DNA of 64,000 nucleotides from Psilocybe azurescens. Lineage: Eukaryota > Basidiomycota > Agaricomycetes > Agaricales > Agrocybaceae. The stretch's first letter is position 1. Every line of letters starts with the position of its first letter. Below, piece by piece: positions 25,121-37,171 of this stretch. Position numbers and translations under genes: made by a program. Under the pieces are notes generated by a model that worked only from the letters and a program-made list of their open reading frames with translations, searched no databases and was not told where the DNA came from. The stretch is from positions 310,001 to 374,000 of the forward strand of contig JAJIRX010000783.1 in the NCBI GenBank assembly GCA_023853785.1, given 5' to 3'.

Positions 25121-26444
25121 TCAAGCTTTGCATCCTTTAATCCCAGCCTTTACACAATCTCTCCATGCCGTATACAGCAGCAAAACGAAGTTGTTTCCTT
25201 CGGGGCTGCCGGTAGTGAATGGCCTGCGGTCATTCCAGTCCAGGGGTTGACAGCCGGAGTCGCAATACCAGTGCTCGTAATGTGGCCGTTGCTGCCCAAC
25301 GTCACCCGAACACCTTCCGCCCACTCAATGTAGCGGGTTGCAACGGCGCTAGGCAGCGAAGCAGATCCGAAGGACTTGGATAGTGTGGTAAGACGATACG
25401 CAACGCTGGCGAGAAGCGAGCTACCGGATACCTCGCCGAACCAGGTAGGGTCGTCGAGGTAGTTTAGCAGAAGACCACCGTCGGTTTCCATGCGCATGGC
25501 ACCGTCCAGGATTGTGCAGATTTCACTGACAAGAGAGGTGATGGCTTTTTGTCTCCAAGCTGCGTCCCCATTTTTGCCAACAAAAAGGGATGGAGGGGCT
25601 TTGATGACGGTGGCAAGCACACGCATGATGCCACCCGCTGCCCATGCGTTTCCAGAGGACCAGAGTCCTGCGTCGGCCCACCAATAACCAAGGATGTGTG
25701 TCCAGAGCCCCGACGCAACTGTTGGATGGGACCAAGGAGGCGTTGCTGCATCCGTTGTTGTGTTTGCACGAAGAGCTTCAGCATAGAGTAAGCATTGCTG
25801 GACGGCTTCGCGGAGTATCGTCATGTTGTTGGATGCTACTCCGTAGTACGCGAGGAAAGGAGGTGCCATGTACACAAAATCGGCCCTTGAAAACGCGTTT
25901 GGGTATTCAAGACTATTGGTAGTAAAAATCACGCTCACCAAATCTCAGGGTGATCGGCTCGATGAGATATCGCTCCATTGTGCCATCTTGGTGCACCCGC
26001 GAGGACATATTCAGCTTGTGCCTTCGCGGCCGCCGCATAGGCCGCGTCGGTTTTGCCCAGTAATACTGCGCTTACTCCTAAGCTGGCTGGGTCACCCACG
26101 GCACCATCTCCATCACTCAAGCCATTGGGCGGGACACCGATCACAATCTTTTCTTTCGCATACGCCAAAGAAGGGGTGCTGTTTGGGTTCAGCCTCGGGA
26201 CTGGGAATGGGCTTGCCCCGAAGACGGAGTGAGGCGCGTCGAAAAGCTCTAGAAGAGCTTGTGTGGCCGTTCCGTATTCCCATGAGTGCGATGGTAGAGA
26301 GACGGCATACTCCAATACTGCGCTGACGTTGAATCCTGGAGAAAATGGTATCGCAGTTGAAGTAGGGTAGGAAATTGCAGACGCCTGTGATGCCAAAGGG
26401 AATGCGGAGGCGGTCGCCAGCTGTAAGACACGAGGATGCAACAT
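25121..26444 (-). CDS. Secreted GH105/GH88-like six-hairpin glycosidase, copy 2 (3' frameshift)
   Basis: Paralogue of the gene at 22226-23569 with the same two-exon layout, 26444-25939 and 25885-25121, and the same exon 1 length (506 bases). Signal peptide MLHPRVLQLATASAFPLASQ, then ISHRADHPEIWADFVYMAPP, DAGLWSSGNAWAAGGIMRVL, LLLNYLDDPTWFGEVSGSS. Near the 3' end a C is missing from the run read on the minus strand at about 25243-25246 (four where copy 1 has five). The NPLDWNDRRPF block and the end GCKA therefore lie in another frame, which stops at 25121. Read as given, the protein would end at 25150 with about 30 altered residues. The lesion removes a conserved C-terminal block, so activity would be doubtful if it is genuine. 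Confidence 0.75.
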
Positions 26445-27874
26445 CTTTTTTGTCTGCGGTGAAGAACAGGAACAGGCAGAAGGAGCTGGCGAATATTACT
26501 CCATAGATGAACCAATTTATGCCATTTGCTACTGAAGGGATCCACATGGTCAGTGCGAGTCGGTGCGGGGGTTTTGATCCATGCAACCCGGTCGGACTAT
26601 GTAGTGAACATGGACCTGCATTGTTTTCAGTAAGTGACCTGCGACAAACACCGTCATAACAAGCGTGCCAAGGCAGCTGCCATCGAAGAAGAGCGGAAAG
26701 TCTGGTTCGACGTTGGAAGAACGCGAATGCTGTGGATCCACATATATGATATAGTAGAGCCGTGCGCCACATCCGCAGGTCCACTTTACTCTGGTATGGG
26801 ACCAAAGCTAGCCATAACCACTCGAAGGTCGTATAAAAGAACCTAGAAACACCCAAGACACTTGAGAGATGAAACACACCATTATGCCCCACACAGCCGA
26901 TGAAGATTCAAACGAAGCTTGAGTGCATGAATGCAAGGAACAATATGGATGTAAAATTATATCTAACAGATCTGCTGAGACATAGGGCGTGTAACGAGGA
27001 TTTATAACCGACCAAAGGCTAGATTTGATATCTTCGTAAGATGGGGCCCATACGCAGAATACAGGTGGCTTCAGCGACAATCTTAATGTCAAATACTTTC
27101 ATACTGCGGAAGACACTTATCTAATTCGATACTTAGAACAAAAGATGATTGAAGACATCAAGAATCAAGTGAGACATAAACGAAACGAATCGGGGGTGAG
27201 GTGTAAGAGTTTGGTGTTCCAGAGGGAGCAAAGCAATTGCGCAAGAGGAAGGATTTGGCTACCTGGTCTGAAATACATGAGTGATGTTAGGTCGATTTAG
27301 AGATCATTAGTGGACAACTATGAGCTGTTGAATAGCTGTTGGTTGAACTGGATGAAGGATTTCGCCTAAGCCGGGCTTCTGTGGCGCGTGCGCGTGGCTC
27401 TGCTTGTTAGTATTTATTCTGGCCAGTGCTGTGCATGGCGATGGCATCAGGCCTTCTGAATCTTACCCATCCAGCAACCGTCCAGTACTCAGTGCCGGCA
27501 TACAGAATACTTTTATGCAGTTACACAATCTCGCGGCTTCTTCTTCCAAAAACCTTGCTTGGACCATTTTACGGTGAAATGAACTTACCTCATACGATAT
27601 GAAGGGCGCTACCTAACTGAGTGACAAAACCTACTTAAGTATAGTTCAATAGCTCACATCATCGAAGGTGACATCGCGAACTAAATTCTATAGCGACTTC
27701 GTGATGTCTTTATTTACTTACCTCACATCACGTTTCCAACACGAGGACGTAAGATTCCCTTCAAAAGACAAGTCGCTTCGTGGGAGGGGTGGCAACACGT
27801 TCTCGCCGTCGACCTCCCCGCTTTGAAATCCTTGGTATCGTCTTTCTGCGCTCTGATTCCCATTAACGTCGGTC
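26445..27874. other. Intergenic region, no gene supported
   Basis: About 1.4 kb upstream of two divergent genes, so it should hold both promoters. Minus-strand open frames here (26892-26113 and 27092-26808) include hydrophobic stretches but overlap the hydrolase gene or lack any family signature, and are not called. Confidence 0.4.
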
Positions 27875-30100
27875 ATGGTGGCCAACAACCCACTCTTTCG
27901 GGGAACATGGACAGCGAAGAAGTTCGGAGCAACGGTTGTAGATGATATTTGGCCAGAGGTCACTTTTTTCACGCTGGTCGCAACAAGTAAGCCATCGACA
28001 CTCTCAGTGTAAGGCTTCTAGACTCATCAAAACGACAAAAAGTGGTGGTCCTTGTCTCACAGAAAACGAGCGCCGACCTGGGTGTATCAAATCAGCTATT
28101 AACCGTCCTTGGTCTCGTTCTCGGTCTCGTAATCTCGTTCAGAACCTCTTCAGCTTATGAAAGGTAACATTCCATATGTCGCTACTAGAGTGCTTCGTGT
28201 CTCATGTGCAATAGGTATCAGGAAGGCCGAAAAATGTGGACAACTATTATGGTGGCTTCGAAGAACATTGCACAAATGGTATTCTTAATTGCACTCGTTA
28301 CGAACGAAAGGAAGAACTGATTATCTTTCTCAAGATCTGGATTCATGTCCCAGATCAGCGACCAGGTAACACGCCTATTGAAAGCGTCGTCGAAAAGAAA
28401 ACAATGATCAACCTTGTTAGTCAAATTCACTTCAATTTATGACCAAGCTTGTTAATCACCCTAATCGTCTGCATACCTACAGGTCCAAGCTTATTCGGTC
28501 TCTGTTAAGGTATGTGGAATCAATATCGATCTCTCAAAGTTCCCTACTGAGTACTGTTGACCTGACAGCACCTTCTTCGCGGCGAACAAGGTGTTTACTA
28601 CGAAGATCTGTATCCATTGATTTCATTCCTTCCTCGATATGTCAGTGAAGCCGACGAGACAGGATTTGATGAGTCCTCAAAGCTCCCTCTATGGCATCTT
28701 CCCGAAGGATTTGAAACATTCAAAACGAAGGTCATTCCTGAAGTTGAGCCAGCGGGGAGCGATAAAGAAAAAACTAGCAGCATGTTTTCCCCTACACGCC
28801 GGATGGACACTTTTGATCCAGAGGCTCTATTACCTCAGCTGGATAGTGACCAGCCACTGAGGCCTGCGAGGAATCCTCCGCACTATACAGTTCTCGATTA
28901 TATCCCGATACTTCGAATTTTCCCATGGGTATGGGGAATCTTGACTCGTAAGCCTAAAGGTCCATTGCGGTCAAAGAGAAGAAAGGCGTACGCTGAGATT
29001 GTTGAGAGTCATGTGCCTCTGGAGATCTCCCTCGTATTGTCCAAGTAAGTTTCTCGATTGTTTGCATGTTTCCCCGGCTGATCTGTGCAACTCTAAGCTA
29101 CTCTGGTTGTATGTGCATATCACATGCGCCCTGTCCTTCGTTACTCAGAAAATGTTACATCTTCCACAGGGCTCATGAAGAATAATTTAGTGCAGCCTGC
29201 GATCGCTTCCGGTATCACAAACAACATCTTCCTTCTTCAAGACACCGTGTCGAACCTGGAGAGAATCTGTAACACCCCTCTTCCATTCGCCTATCAAGCT
29301 CACCTTAGGATGTCACTATGGTCCGTCCCTAGCCTACTTAATCATAATTACCGAGCTCAGAGATCATCTTTACTTCATAGGATCTACCTTATTCTATTGC
29401 CAGTGAGCGGTATTCTTTTGATTTCGGGCATGTTATTTACGGGGATTCTTCTCGTTATCAGTTCCAAATTTACACCTCTTATGGCGTTATAACAATTCCA
29501 GCGACTGCCTTCGCTTCTTTCCTTCTTCTCGGCTTCCTTGAGATAGGTCAAGAAATGTATGTCTCGTATTCTCCGGACGGAATACTCGTGAGAAGTGACG
29601 TTATTAACTCGTCTGTTATAGTGAAAACCCTTTCAACTACGATCTGAACGATCTCGGTACGCAACCTATTTCCTGCCCTCTTTACACGATCTACAATCAA
29701 GTTGCTATTGCTCTCCCCCGCAGATCTTGACCATTTCTGTCTGTGCCTCCAACGCGAACTTCATGAAATCACAGCAGTACGTTTTTCCTCTTCCGTCTGT
29801 GAACATCGAATTGACAGATTTTGACAGCACGCCAATCCCGATCTCAATGACTACATCTTCACACATCTGTACGAACCTGTTTCACCTCGACTGATAACAA
29901 TTCACCGTTCTCAATTATACTGACATAGGAACCAACCGTTTGCGCCTTCTGATCGTCGCCATGCGGCAGAACTGGTCAAAGAGTCGGCACCGTATAGTTT
30001 AAAGGATGGCGATCCTAAGACTGAGCCAGGAATAGGGAGCATCCGCAGAACCCTTGTCACAGGATGGAAGATGGTTGATACATTGACAAGGGGCAAATAG
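27875..30100 (+). CDS. Bestrophin/UPF0187-type anion channel
   Basis: Fungal homologue of bestrophins, pentameric membrane anion channels. The start MVANNPLFRGTWTAKKFGAT at 27875 precedes an intron at 27986. The next exon carries the channel core VLGLVLGLVISFRTSSAYER, then YQEGRKMWTTIMVASKNIAQ and VEKKTMINLVQAYSVSVKHL, and GEQGVYYEDLYPLISFLPRY near 28600. Later exons give PLPFAYQAHLRMSLW, ATAFASFLLLGFLEIGQEIE, the Ca-clasp-like NPFNYDLNDLDLDHFC, and NQPFAPSDRRHAAEL before a TAG at 30098. Introns are 50-65 bases. One join is doubtful: after the exon ending at 29046, the conserved segment at about 29098-29175 lies in two different frames. Either two small indels are present or an acceptor at about 29149 skips part of a helix. 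A truncated copy lies at 44003-45295. Confidence 0.85.
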
Positions 30101-30425
30101 TGCTATGGTCTAATAGCAGACATGGGGGACCTTAAAAGTAAATGGATATAACAGCGATTTCTCTTTTCTTATAGTCTTATTTGCTCTACCATTTGCTGCT
30201 TACACTGGATGTATTGGCACTTGCTTGAGTGTTTGAGATGAGCTTAGATACCGTCGTGTATAAATCGTATTTAATATTGAAAAATGTCAGTACCTTGCCC
30301 ATATGTGGAACGGTGTCCATTGTCGAAGATGGCTAGGGCGGTGCCCGGGTTGTCCGTCGCGTATTTCTGCACTCATCCAGCAAAACGTGATTGATAGTAT
30401 AAAAATTATATGTAATGTAAGTATG

Positions 30426-30519
30426 TCTCTGTTAGTATATCGGTTAGTACACGCGCCTGTCATTTAGCAGCGTTGTTGCATGATCGCGCGAAAGCTGGGT
30501 TCGACTCCCAGACAGAGAG
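30426..30519 (+). tRNA. tRNA-Asp (GTC) with a 22-base intron
   Basis: Full cloverleaf by eye: acceptor stem TCTCTGT (30426-30432) pairs with ACAGAGA (30512-30518), discriminator G. The D stem is GTAT/GTAC and the anticodon stem CGCGC (30452-30456) pairs with GCGCG (30486-30490). The T arm is CTGGG-TTCGACT-CCCAG. The anticodon GTC is at 30459-30461. A 22-base intron (30463-30484) sits one base 3' of the anticodon, the canonical nuclear position. A T-run about 10 bases downstream fits an RNA polymerase III terminator. A corrupted copy lies at 45570-45671. Confidence 0.88.
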
Positions 30520-30540
30520 TCAAATACTTTTTCACTCTTT

Positions 30541-30700
30541 GTTCTTTGGTCTTGTTATCTATGATCTCATAACGATATCTAAAAATGGCTGTTTTGGCAA
30601 AATTTTGTGTACTAATGGGAACGAAATATAACGTGGGTGCCAACGTTTTTTCTTTGTTATTGGTGTCATTTTCCCAGTTCGAACGACGTATGGCAGCCTT
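30541..30700 (+). repeat. Left direct repeat flanking FunK1
   Basis: Sequence beginning TTATCTATGATCT and running through ATGGGAACGAAATATAACG to the GTGTCATTTTCCCAGTTC block. It is partly repeated at 33965-34060, and both parts occur once, merged, at 45715-45850 in the duplicated block that lacks FunK1. Confidence 0.6.
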
Positions 30701-30884
30701 ATGCCAAGTCTCCGAACTGGGACCATGACTTTCTCGGTCACGTGGTCAAAATGGACTGAAGTGCCACCACTGTCTATGGTCTGTACCCACCACACCCAGG
30801 GCCGCCCCAACTCAGCTCGGAAACCTTGGTGTAAGCGCCATGCAAAACCCCAGATCTAATATCATATCAACTTCCAGCCAGAAT

Positions 30885-33856
30885 ATGACTGATTCTCGTA
30901 GTCAGGCGGGTAATTTGGAATACAAGTATGTCACATTGCGGTCTATCACTGTCTTTTACTTACTTACTTGAATACGAAGGCAGGAGGCTATCAGGAGCGA
31001 TCTTGAGGCAGACATCAGGAATACAACCAAGTGCGGTTTCGACGCCTTTCTCAAGTACTTTCTTTCCCTCGTACTCAAGGACGATTATCCAGAACAGAAG
31101 TCCTTGAACGACATACAGACAAAGATCGAGGAGCTGCAGTTGAAACGCTATGAGGGGAAATTGGCGGGAAATGAGGACACTACGACCGGTGGAGCCAGTA
31201 CCGACATTGCAGCTGCTGAGCCGGTTGGGACTCCGAGCGCAGCAGCGAGAGCACAAGAGGGTGCGGATGACAAGAAACCCGTCGATCTGAACGACGATAC
31301 TCAGTTTGGGTCCGAGGAGGAAAAACAACTGGTCCAAAAAAGGGATAAAATACTGGATAAACTTCTGAACGAGGCCCTCGAAGCAATCCTACCTGTTGCC
31401 GATGACCCGGATGTGAAGAAAAAGTTAGCAACTTTGTGAGTTATATATTCGGTTAAACTACTATACAAATCGTGACGGTCTATTGGCAGCGCGGGCGCAT
31501 TCACCAAGGCGGAATCAGCTTGCTACAAGCCATTTGTCCTTCTATGCAACGACGCCCTCCGCCGTCTGGCTTCTCTCGACGCAAAACCTCAGTTTCGAGA
31601 GCAAGATGGTCTCGACATTCGGTGCCACCGCAATGATCCCAGTAACATCGAGTCCCACTACGAAAGCATGCAGGATATCGATCTTAGGCCAGATGTCGTC
31701 ATCACGGCTCTCAAAGCTGCCCTACGCGCAGCCTCACAGGGTCAAGAAATGGAAGAGGCCTTCGGCGAACCGCCCAACAAGAGTTTCGAATGGTCCGATA
31801 TCCTCTCGTGCGCGGAATTGAAATTGGTCAATGACGGTATCCCTGAAGAAGGCAAGTCCGTGGCGAACAAACATTTCGAATTCGCGACTTCTCCACAAGT
31901 GTTGCAGGACCCAGTTCTTCGGAAGATGGACGTCGACGAGGTTGTCAAACCGCCCATCGTTGCAGAAGACTCTGGCTCAAAACGAGCTCGGGATGGTGGA
32001 TCCGTCACGGAAAACCCTTCGCCATCGAAGAAATCGCGGCAGTTGAATTCAGAAACACCTACGAGTTCAAACCTCACGCCTGCAACTTCGGCCGCAGCCA
32101 ATAATTCGAATATGCAGGCGAACATGGTCGAACAGAACACTCAGCAAGCGATTAACGGGCGCGTGCAGTGTGCGTCGTACGCGTTCGAAATGATGTCCTA
32201 TAGTGCCGGTGTTCATCATGCCATTAATTTACTCTTCACGGGTTCGTCCTTTGTTTCCTTTTTTTTTTGTCAACGCTTTGCAAATTTGCCATTCTCATCG
32301 GAACAGACGGCCACGTGTGGATCTGGTATTACGATCGCCAGGGAATCTTGCAGTCTGATGGCCTCAGCATCTTCGCGGACTTTCCCCGCTTCCTGGTCCT
32401 CCTTTTTGCTTTTCAGCGTTTCAACCTAGAAGACTGGGGGATCATTCCTTGCCTCAATCCCAAATTTTTGCATGGACTTGAAGACCAGCCGGAGGCAGAG
32501 AACAAGCAAAGCCAGACTAAGCGAGCTCTTGGAAAGAGAGATCCTGCCAAACCATCAGAACCAGAACCAGAACCAGAACCAGCACCCGGCGTCAAACTCA
32601 ATTTGGAACAAAATCTGCCCGAGTTCTGGGTCCCAGATGGTCAGGACAGTAAACTGGCAACCGTCGCAGTTGATATGGACAAATTTCTATCACACCAACC
32701 CCACTGCTTGAGCGGAAGGGCTACGTCAGTTGTTTCCGCTCAGGGTTTCACTCAAGATGGTACGTTGGTACCTACGCCGATGGTCTGCAAGATTTATCAT
32801 CCCGAGGTTGAACGACGGCATGAAGGCGTGACACTCCAGGTTGTCCGCAAGATCGCCGAGGCAAACAGTCGGGACATGCTGAAACACCTACCCTCCATGC
32901 TGTTTTATGGAGACGTGCCACGATGCACGACTGGGCGTATCCGGAGCATGATTAAACGGCGATGGAAGGGCCACCGCACTCTCCGGATATTGGGTCTCAA
33001 AAAGCTGGAGAAAATCACGACCGTCGACGGTGCTGATTTCATCAAGGCTTGGCTCGAAACTGTTATATGTGAGCCTTGATCGTTTCTTCTCGTCCACGTA
33101 GACTCTGACATACGGTTTCTGCTCAGGTCATGCATTTCTTTGGAAAAACTACGTTGAACACGGAGACCCTAGTCTAAGCAATATCATGTACGACCCGGAG
33201 ACCAAATGCGGGGTACTGAGCGACTTTGATCTTTCTCTCCTGCAATGGGAACCTCGCGTCATCGGGACTGACAGAACAGGCACTGTCCCATTCATGGCTA
33301 TCGACCTCCTGACCCAGGGCTACTGGGAAGGGAACATCCAAAGATTTTATCACCATGAATTGGAATCATTCATTTGGATCCTCGCCTACGTATGTCTCCT
33401 TTATGATAAAGGGATTCGAAAAAAAATGCAGAAGTTGATGCTTGGCGAACATCCGACTATAACACATGTCGCAAAGAAAAGTTGGATTTCTACACTCATA
33501 ATGTTCTAAAGGCAGTCAACGACAAGGTGCAAGCAAGCTACAAGGCATGTTGGCCCCTGGCTGTCGAACTCTGCTTCAACTTACATGGCTGTCATGTGCG
33601 TAATGACATTCGCATACACAATTCCTCCGACCATGCTCCTTACCAGGCTTCAGAATATCTCTGGGCTACCTTCATCACTGCATTGGGCTCCGAACTACAA
33701 GGCAACGATATTCCTGACCGCGACGACCTTTTGGAACGACTTGAAGCTCAGAAACCGTCTTTTGAACGTCCCGACGAGGCTACACAAAAGAAACTTCAGG
33801 ATCAGTATTCTACCATCATCGCCCATGACCAAGGGAGGTCCGAGTTGAGACAATAG
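30885..33856 (+). CDS. FunK1-type fungal protein kinase (one frameshift near the 3' end)
   Basis: Member of the fungus-specific FunK1 kinase-like family, expanded in mushroom-forming fungi. Exons: 30885-30925, 30980-31435, 31490-32241, 32307-33068 and 33127 onward. The N-terminal regulatory region contains LLCNDALRRLASLDAKPQF and DVVITALKAALRAA. A disordered stretch and then SYAFEMMSYSAGVHHAINLL, DGHVWIWYYDRQGI and a Glu-Pro repeat at 32555-32580 follow. The kinase part has VCKIYHPE (ATP-site Lys), the catalytic loop HGDPSLSNIMY in place of HRD, LSDFDLS as the metal-binding motif, and GTVPFMAIDLL. At about 33474-33478 one A is missing from an A-run (AAGAAAAG), so the conserved C-lobe end (DFYTHNVLKAV to stop at 33856) lies in another frame. 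The gene is absent from the duplicated block at 44-48 kb and is flanked by direct repeats. Confidence 0.85.
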
Positions 33857-34753
33857 CACTCTAGTACTGAAATAGATAAGATTTTTACCGATCTCACCCT
33901 TTCTGCCATTTTTATCCATACCGACAGCATCATGGAATATATTCTTTTGTCATTTTAATGGTTTTGTCATCTATGATCTTCTATATAACGATTTCTAAAC
34001 AATGGCCGTTCACTCAAATTGCCAACGTTGTCTTTATCGTCGGTTTCTCATTGAAAGCCTCTGGCGGATATTGTTCACCACCTCAAAATGGGAATTCGTA
34101 TTTGTGACCTGTATCTTTATCAATCGTTCGATCGCAGTCTTCTGTAGAGCCTGCACAGGTTATATAAACATAGATTTCCCGTGGCCTTTCCATATAGGGA
34201 AATATCAAACCTGGAAGCCTCAACTAAACCTCGACGGGAGCATGAGCACACACGAGGACTGACGGTAGGTATTCTCAATTCATTATTGATACATCGCCTC
34301 ACCAACCCTCGAGGCCATTGGCGAGGCACGATAATTTTATGTTCGATCGTTGTTCGAAGCGAGAATCCAGTGCACGAACTCTATATTACACTTTTTCTTA
34401 GGGTTGGTCATGGTCCGAGTCGGTATGTCGATACAAAATTAATGAAATACGGAGTAGAACTTCCGAAATTAGCTTATCTGTTTTTCTGAATTCCTGGGCT
34501 ATACTATGTCAAGTGCTCTCAATACGATGGCTGTACATTAGTACACTCGAAGATTCCCTTAGGACATACCTTTGCTTCAGATATCACCGTACTTGTATGT
34601 CCCAATCTTCTCTGGAATGAGGCTGATGAATCTCTAATGTAACTAATTTCCGCAGGAAAGCTGTGGTCTTGCTCTGGATATATAGCCTAACGTAGTCGTA
34701 AACCCCTCAAAATCCAACTCGATAAAACAGACCACTGAAAATCTTCTACTGAC
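33857..34753. other. Intergenic, part of the duplicated block
   Basis: About 900 AT-rich bases matching 46040-46719 in the second block. No gene is recognised. The final part should carry the promoter of the secreted-protein gene at 34754. Confidence 0.5.
33965..34060 (+). repeat. Right direct repeat flanking FunK1
   Basis: Shares ATCTATGATCT, ATAACGAT, CTAAA and CCAACGTTGTCTTTATC elements with 30541-30700 on the other side of the kinase gene. The copy at 45715-45850 resembles this side at its start and the left side further on, as expected of one recombined copy. Confidence 0.55.
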
Positions 34754-36006
34754 ATGTCTAACAAGCGTATGATGCTGCAAACCTTGTTGCTACTCGGCTG
34801 CATCTACACCTTCGCAGCGTCCATCACTTTTTCTGGTGCTAAAATAATAGCCGTCTCCGTGAGTACATCAACTCATTGCTTTGAATTATGATGAAACCAT
34901 CTTTCTCAATAGGCAAATTGCAATTCTGATAGCGAACCTTGTGGCTCAGGACTATCTTGTTGTCAACCTGGGTGAGCCAATACAATCTACAACTTCTCTT
35001 CCCACACACAAAGCTGAACATCGCTCACATTGACAGATTTAAATGCAATTTTCTTCGTGGAATTCCTGTATGCTACAGCTCGAACGAAACTTCCTTGTCG
35101 GGATTTGATATGATTCCATGTGCCGATCCCTATACTAGTACGTCACTTTACCCGAGCCTTGCGATATAATTAGAGGCTGACTCTAGCTAACTGTAAACTT
35201 GTAGTCAGATGCGATGATGTAGTGGGTGTCACAGGTTCATGCTGTCGTAAGTCAGTATTTTTTTTCTATCTCGAATTTCATCGCTAAGTAGTTGTTGTAG
35301 CAATTGGTAGCATTTGTCGTGTACATGGAACCAGCCAAGCTGTTGAGTGTATCAATGCATTCGGAGAGACCCAATCCTCGATCCCATCAGCCACCACTAC
35401 CTTTGTTCCATCCACGACAGCTATCACAGAGGAAGCGGTATACAGTCCTTCACATGCGTGGAGTACTTCTTCAAGTGGTCCCAATTGTACTACAAGCAAG
35501 GCTTTATACGCAACAAGCACAATTAATGCCACGATTACCATAAACTATACCGGTATATCACATTTCTGTCCATATAGATTGGCTTTAAATGACACCATTC
35601 TGCAGGTCCAAGTATCATGATTAATACAGTCACTTCACCAAAAGGCGGGGTGTTTTCTGTGCTCGTGGATGGCTTTGACATAGGCACCATAATCGATACA
35701 TTTGTCGCACCTGGGGATTTATCCGTACCTACTTGTTACCCTGTTCAAATCCCGCCATTCAAAACGACGCCTCCGGATTTTGGCTCGAGAAATGACCACA
35801 CTGTGTCTCTGATATATATCGGAGCTTCGTCGGATGCACCGGAGGGAACCGAGAGCGATATTCAAATTGATTCATTTGCCATCCCGGATCACGACAATTT
35901 TTCCGACTCTCAGCTCGAAAGTAAAGGTGACGGGACGGTTATAGGCGCAATGGAACTTTGCACCTCAGTAGCAATAATGGTGTGGATTATGATGGGTTTG
36001 ATATAG
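34754..36006 (+). CDS. Secreted cysteine-rich protein with C-terminal membrane/GPI anchor, copy 1
   Basis: Family not recognised. Exons 34754-34858, 34913-34971, 35037-35137, 35205-35246, 35301-35552 and 35606-36006 join in frame to 319 residues. An N-terminal signal peptide (MSNKRMMLQTLLLLGCIYTF) is followed by a cysteine-rich part with about ten Cys (NCNSDSEPCGSGLSCCQPG, RCDDVVGVTGSCC), then a Ser/Thr-rich linker with several Asn-X-Ser/Thr sites. Next comes a probable beta-sandwich (TVTSPKGGVFSVLVDGFDIG), and finally a hydrophobic C-terminus (SVAIMVWIMMGLI) that ends the protein, as in GPI-anchored wall proteins. Its near-identical copy is at 46720. It is likely a cell-surface or secreted protein; no enzymatic motif is seen. 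Confidence 0.8.
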
Positions 36007-37171
36007 TTTTGTTCTCGGTAGCTCGGATCGAATAGCCTTGTCTACGTTACCCTCTTTTTGGCTAATTAGAGCGCTGACTTTGAACTCGAGATCCTCAATA
36101 GATCATTTTCCGTTCTATGTAATGCCCTTATTTTCCACCCTCGTAGAGTTTCTTCGACGGGCGAAGGTAAATTTGTTAGTATTTGAAATCAACATCCGGG
36201 GTGTTTTGGCAAGAACAGATGAGGCGTTAAATCCCGAGCAAAACCATCTGGAGGAAGCCCACAAGACCGATCGCAAACAACGAAAATAATACCTGGAGCA
36301 GTTTTTGTGGCCTCCATGAACTACTAAAGCAGCCTGGGTCCCAGTTTATAGCAGCTCAAATAAACCGATCTACTCGTGATGACTGGTTCTTTTTCCCTAT
36401 ATTGGTGTAGGAAGGTGTTATAGTTAGGAGGGTGGTAGTTTCTTGAGTCGTCGAAGATCAGATAAGTTCTCCCCTCTGCCCAGTTGTCAAACATTTAATG
36501 ACGAGTGTACAGTATACGAAGGTAAACCTGCCTTTTAGGATCGATTACAATAGAACAATTATAGTTTTAAGTCTTTAACAATTCAAAATGAACCTGTCTA
36601 GAGAAGTTCTGATGACTTCTAACCGCGGGATTCCAGTGGATAATAAATTCCTCAGTTTACCAATTGATAAGAGCCGTTATTAAAGGCGGTAACTCTATTG
36701 AGATCATCGAAGATCATCTTAGTTTTCCCCTCTACCTTGTTTCCAAACATTTATATAGCTAAGTGATGGGAAGTGCAAAACGGAAATTATGAAGCTATAT
36801 TAGGAAAGACATGCGTTGAACATGCGATAGAAGGCGTGAAGGCCACGACACCCATATCGTATCACATCAGTCAAGCGATCTATTCGCATAGAAAAACTCG
36901 CAGCTAAAACGTTTCTAACATCGACAAAGTGATCCTGCGATTGAAAGAATAGATAGACGCGCGAATGCCCATAGAGCTCATTACAGATGCTCCATTAGGA
37001 ACTATTCAATCACAGAGTCGTACTATAGCTAAGGGCGAAAAGTTGTCGGGCTGATTACGTTTTTCTTTTGTTGGAACATCGATGGTTGTTTTAGCGTGAG
37101 GCACAAGATATATAAAGAGCTCCTTGACCTCAGAAAAGTAAGTCTCACTCTCATCACCTGTACTTCACGTT
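36007..37171. other. Intergenic, repeated in three other places
   Basis: No gene. A piece at about 36205-36390 is repeated at 48170-48365 and 53535-53735. The piece at 36660-37171, which ends in the MANFD promoter, is repeated ahead of the other three MANFD copies. Confidence 0.55.
37107..37117 (+). promoter_or_regulatory. TATA box of the MANFD family promoter
   Basis: GATATATAAAG lies about 55-65 bases before the start codon. The same box with the same spacing and flanks (GAGGCACAAG before, AGCTCCTTGA after) occurs at about 41490, 49120 and 54382 ahead of the other copies. Confidence 0.6.

Noticed and set aside
26113..26892. Minus-strand open frame of 259 residues
   Set aside because: Most of it overlaps the GH105-like copy 2 in another frame; the non-overlapping part has no family signature.
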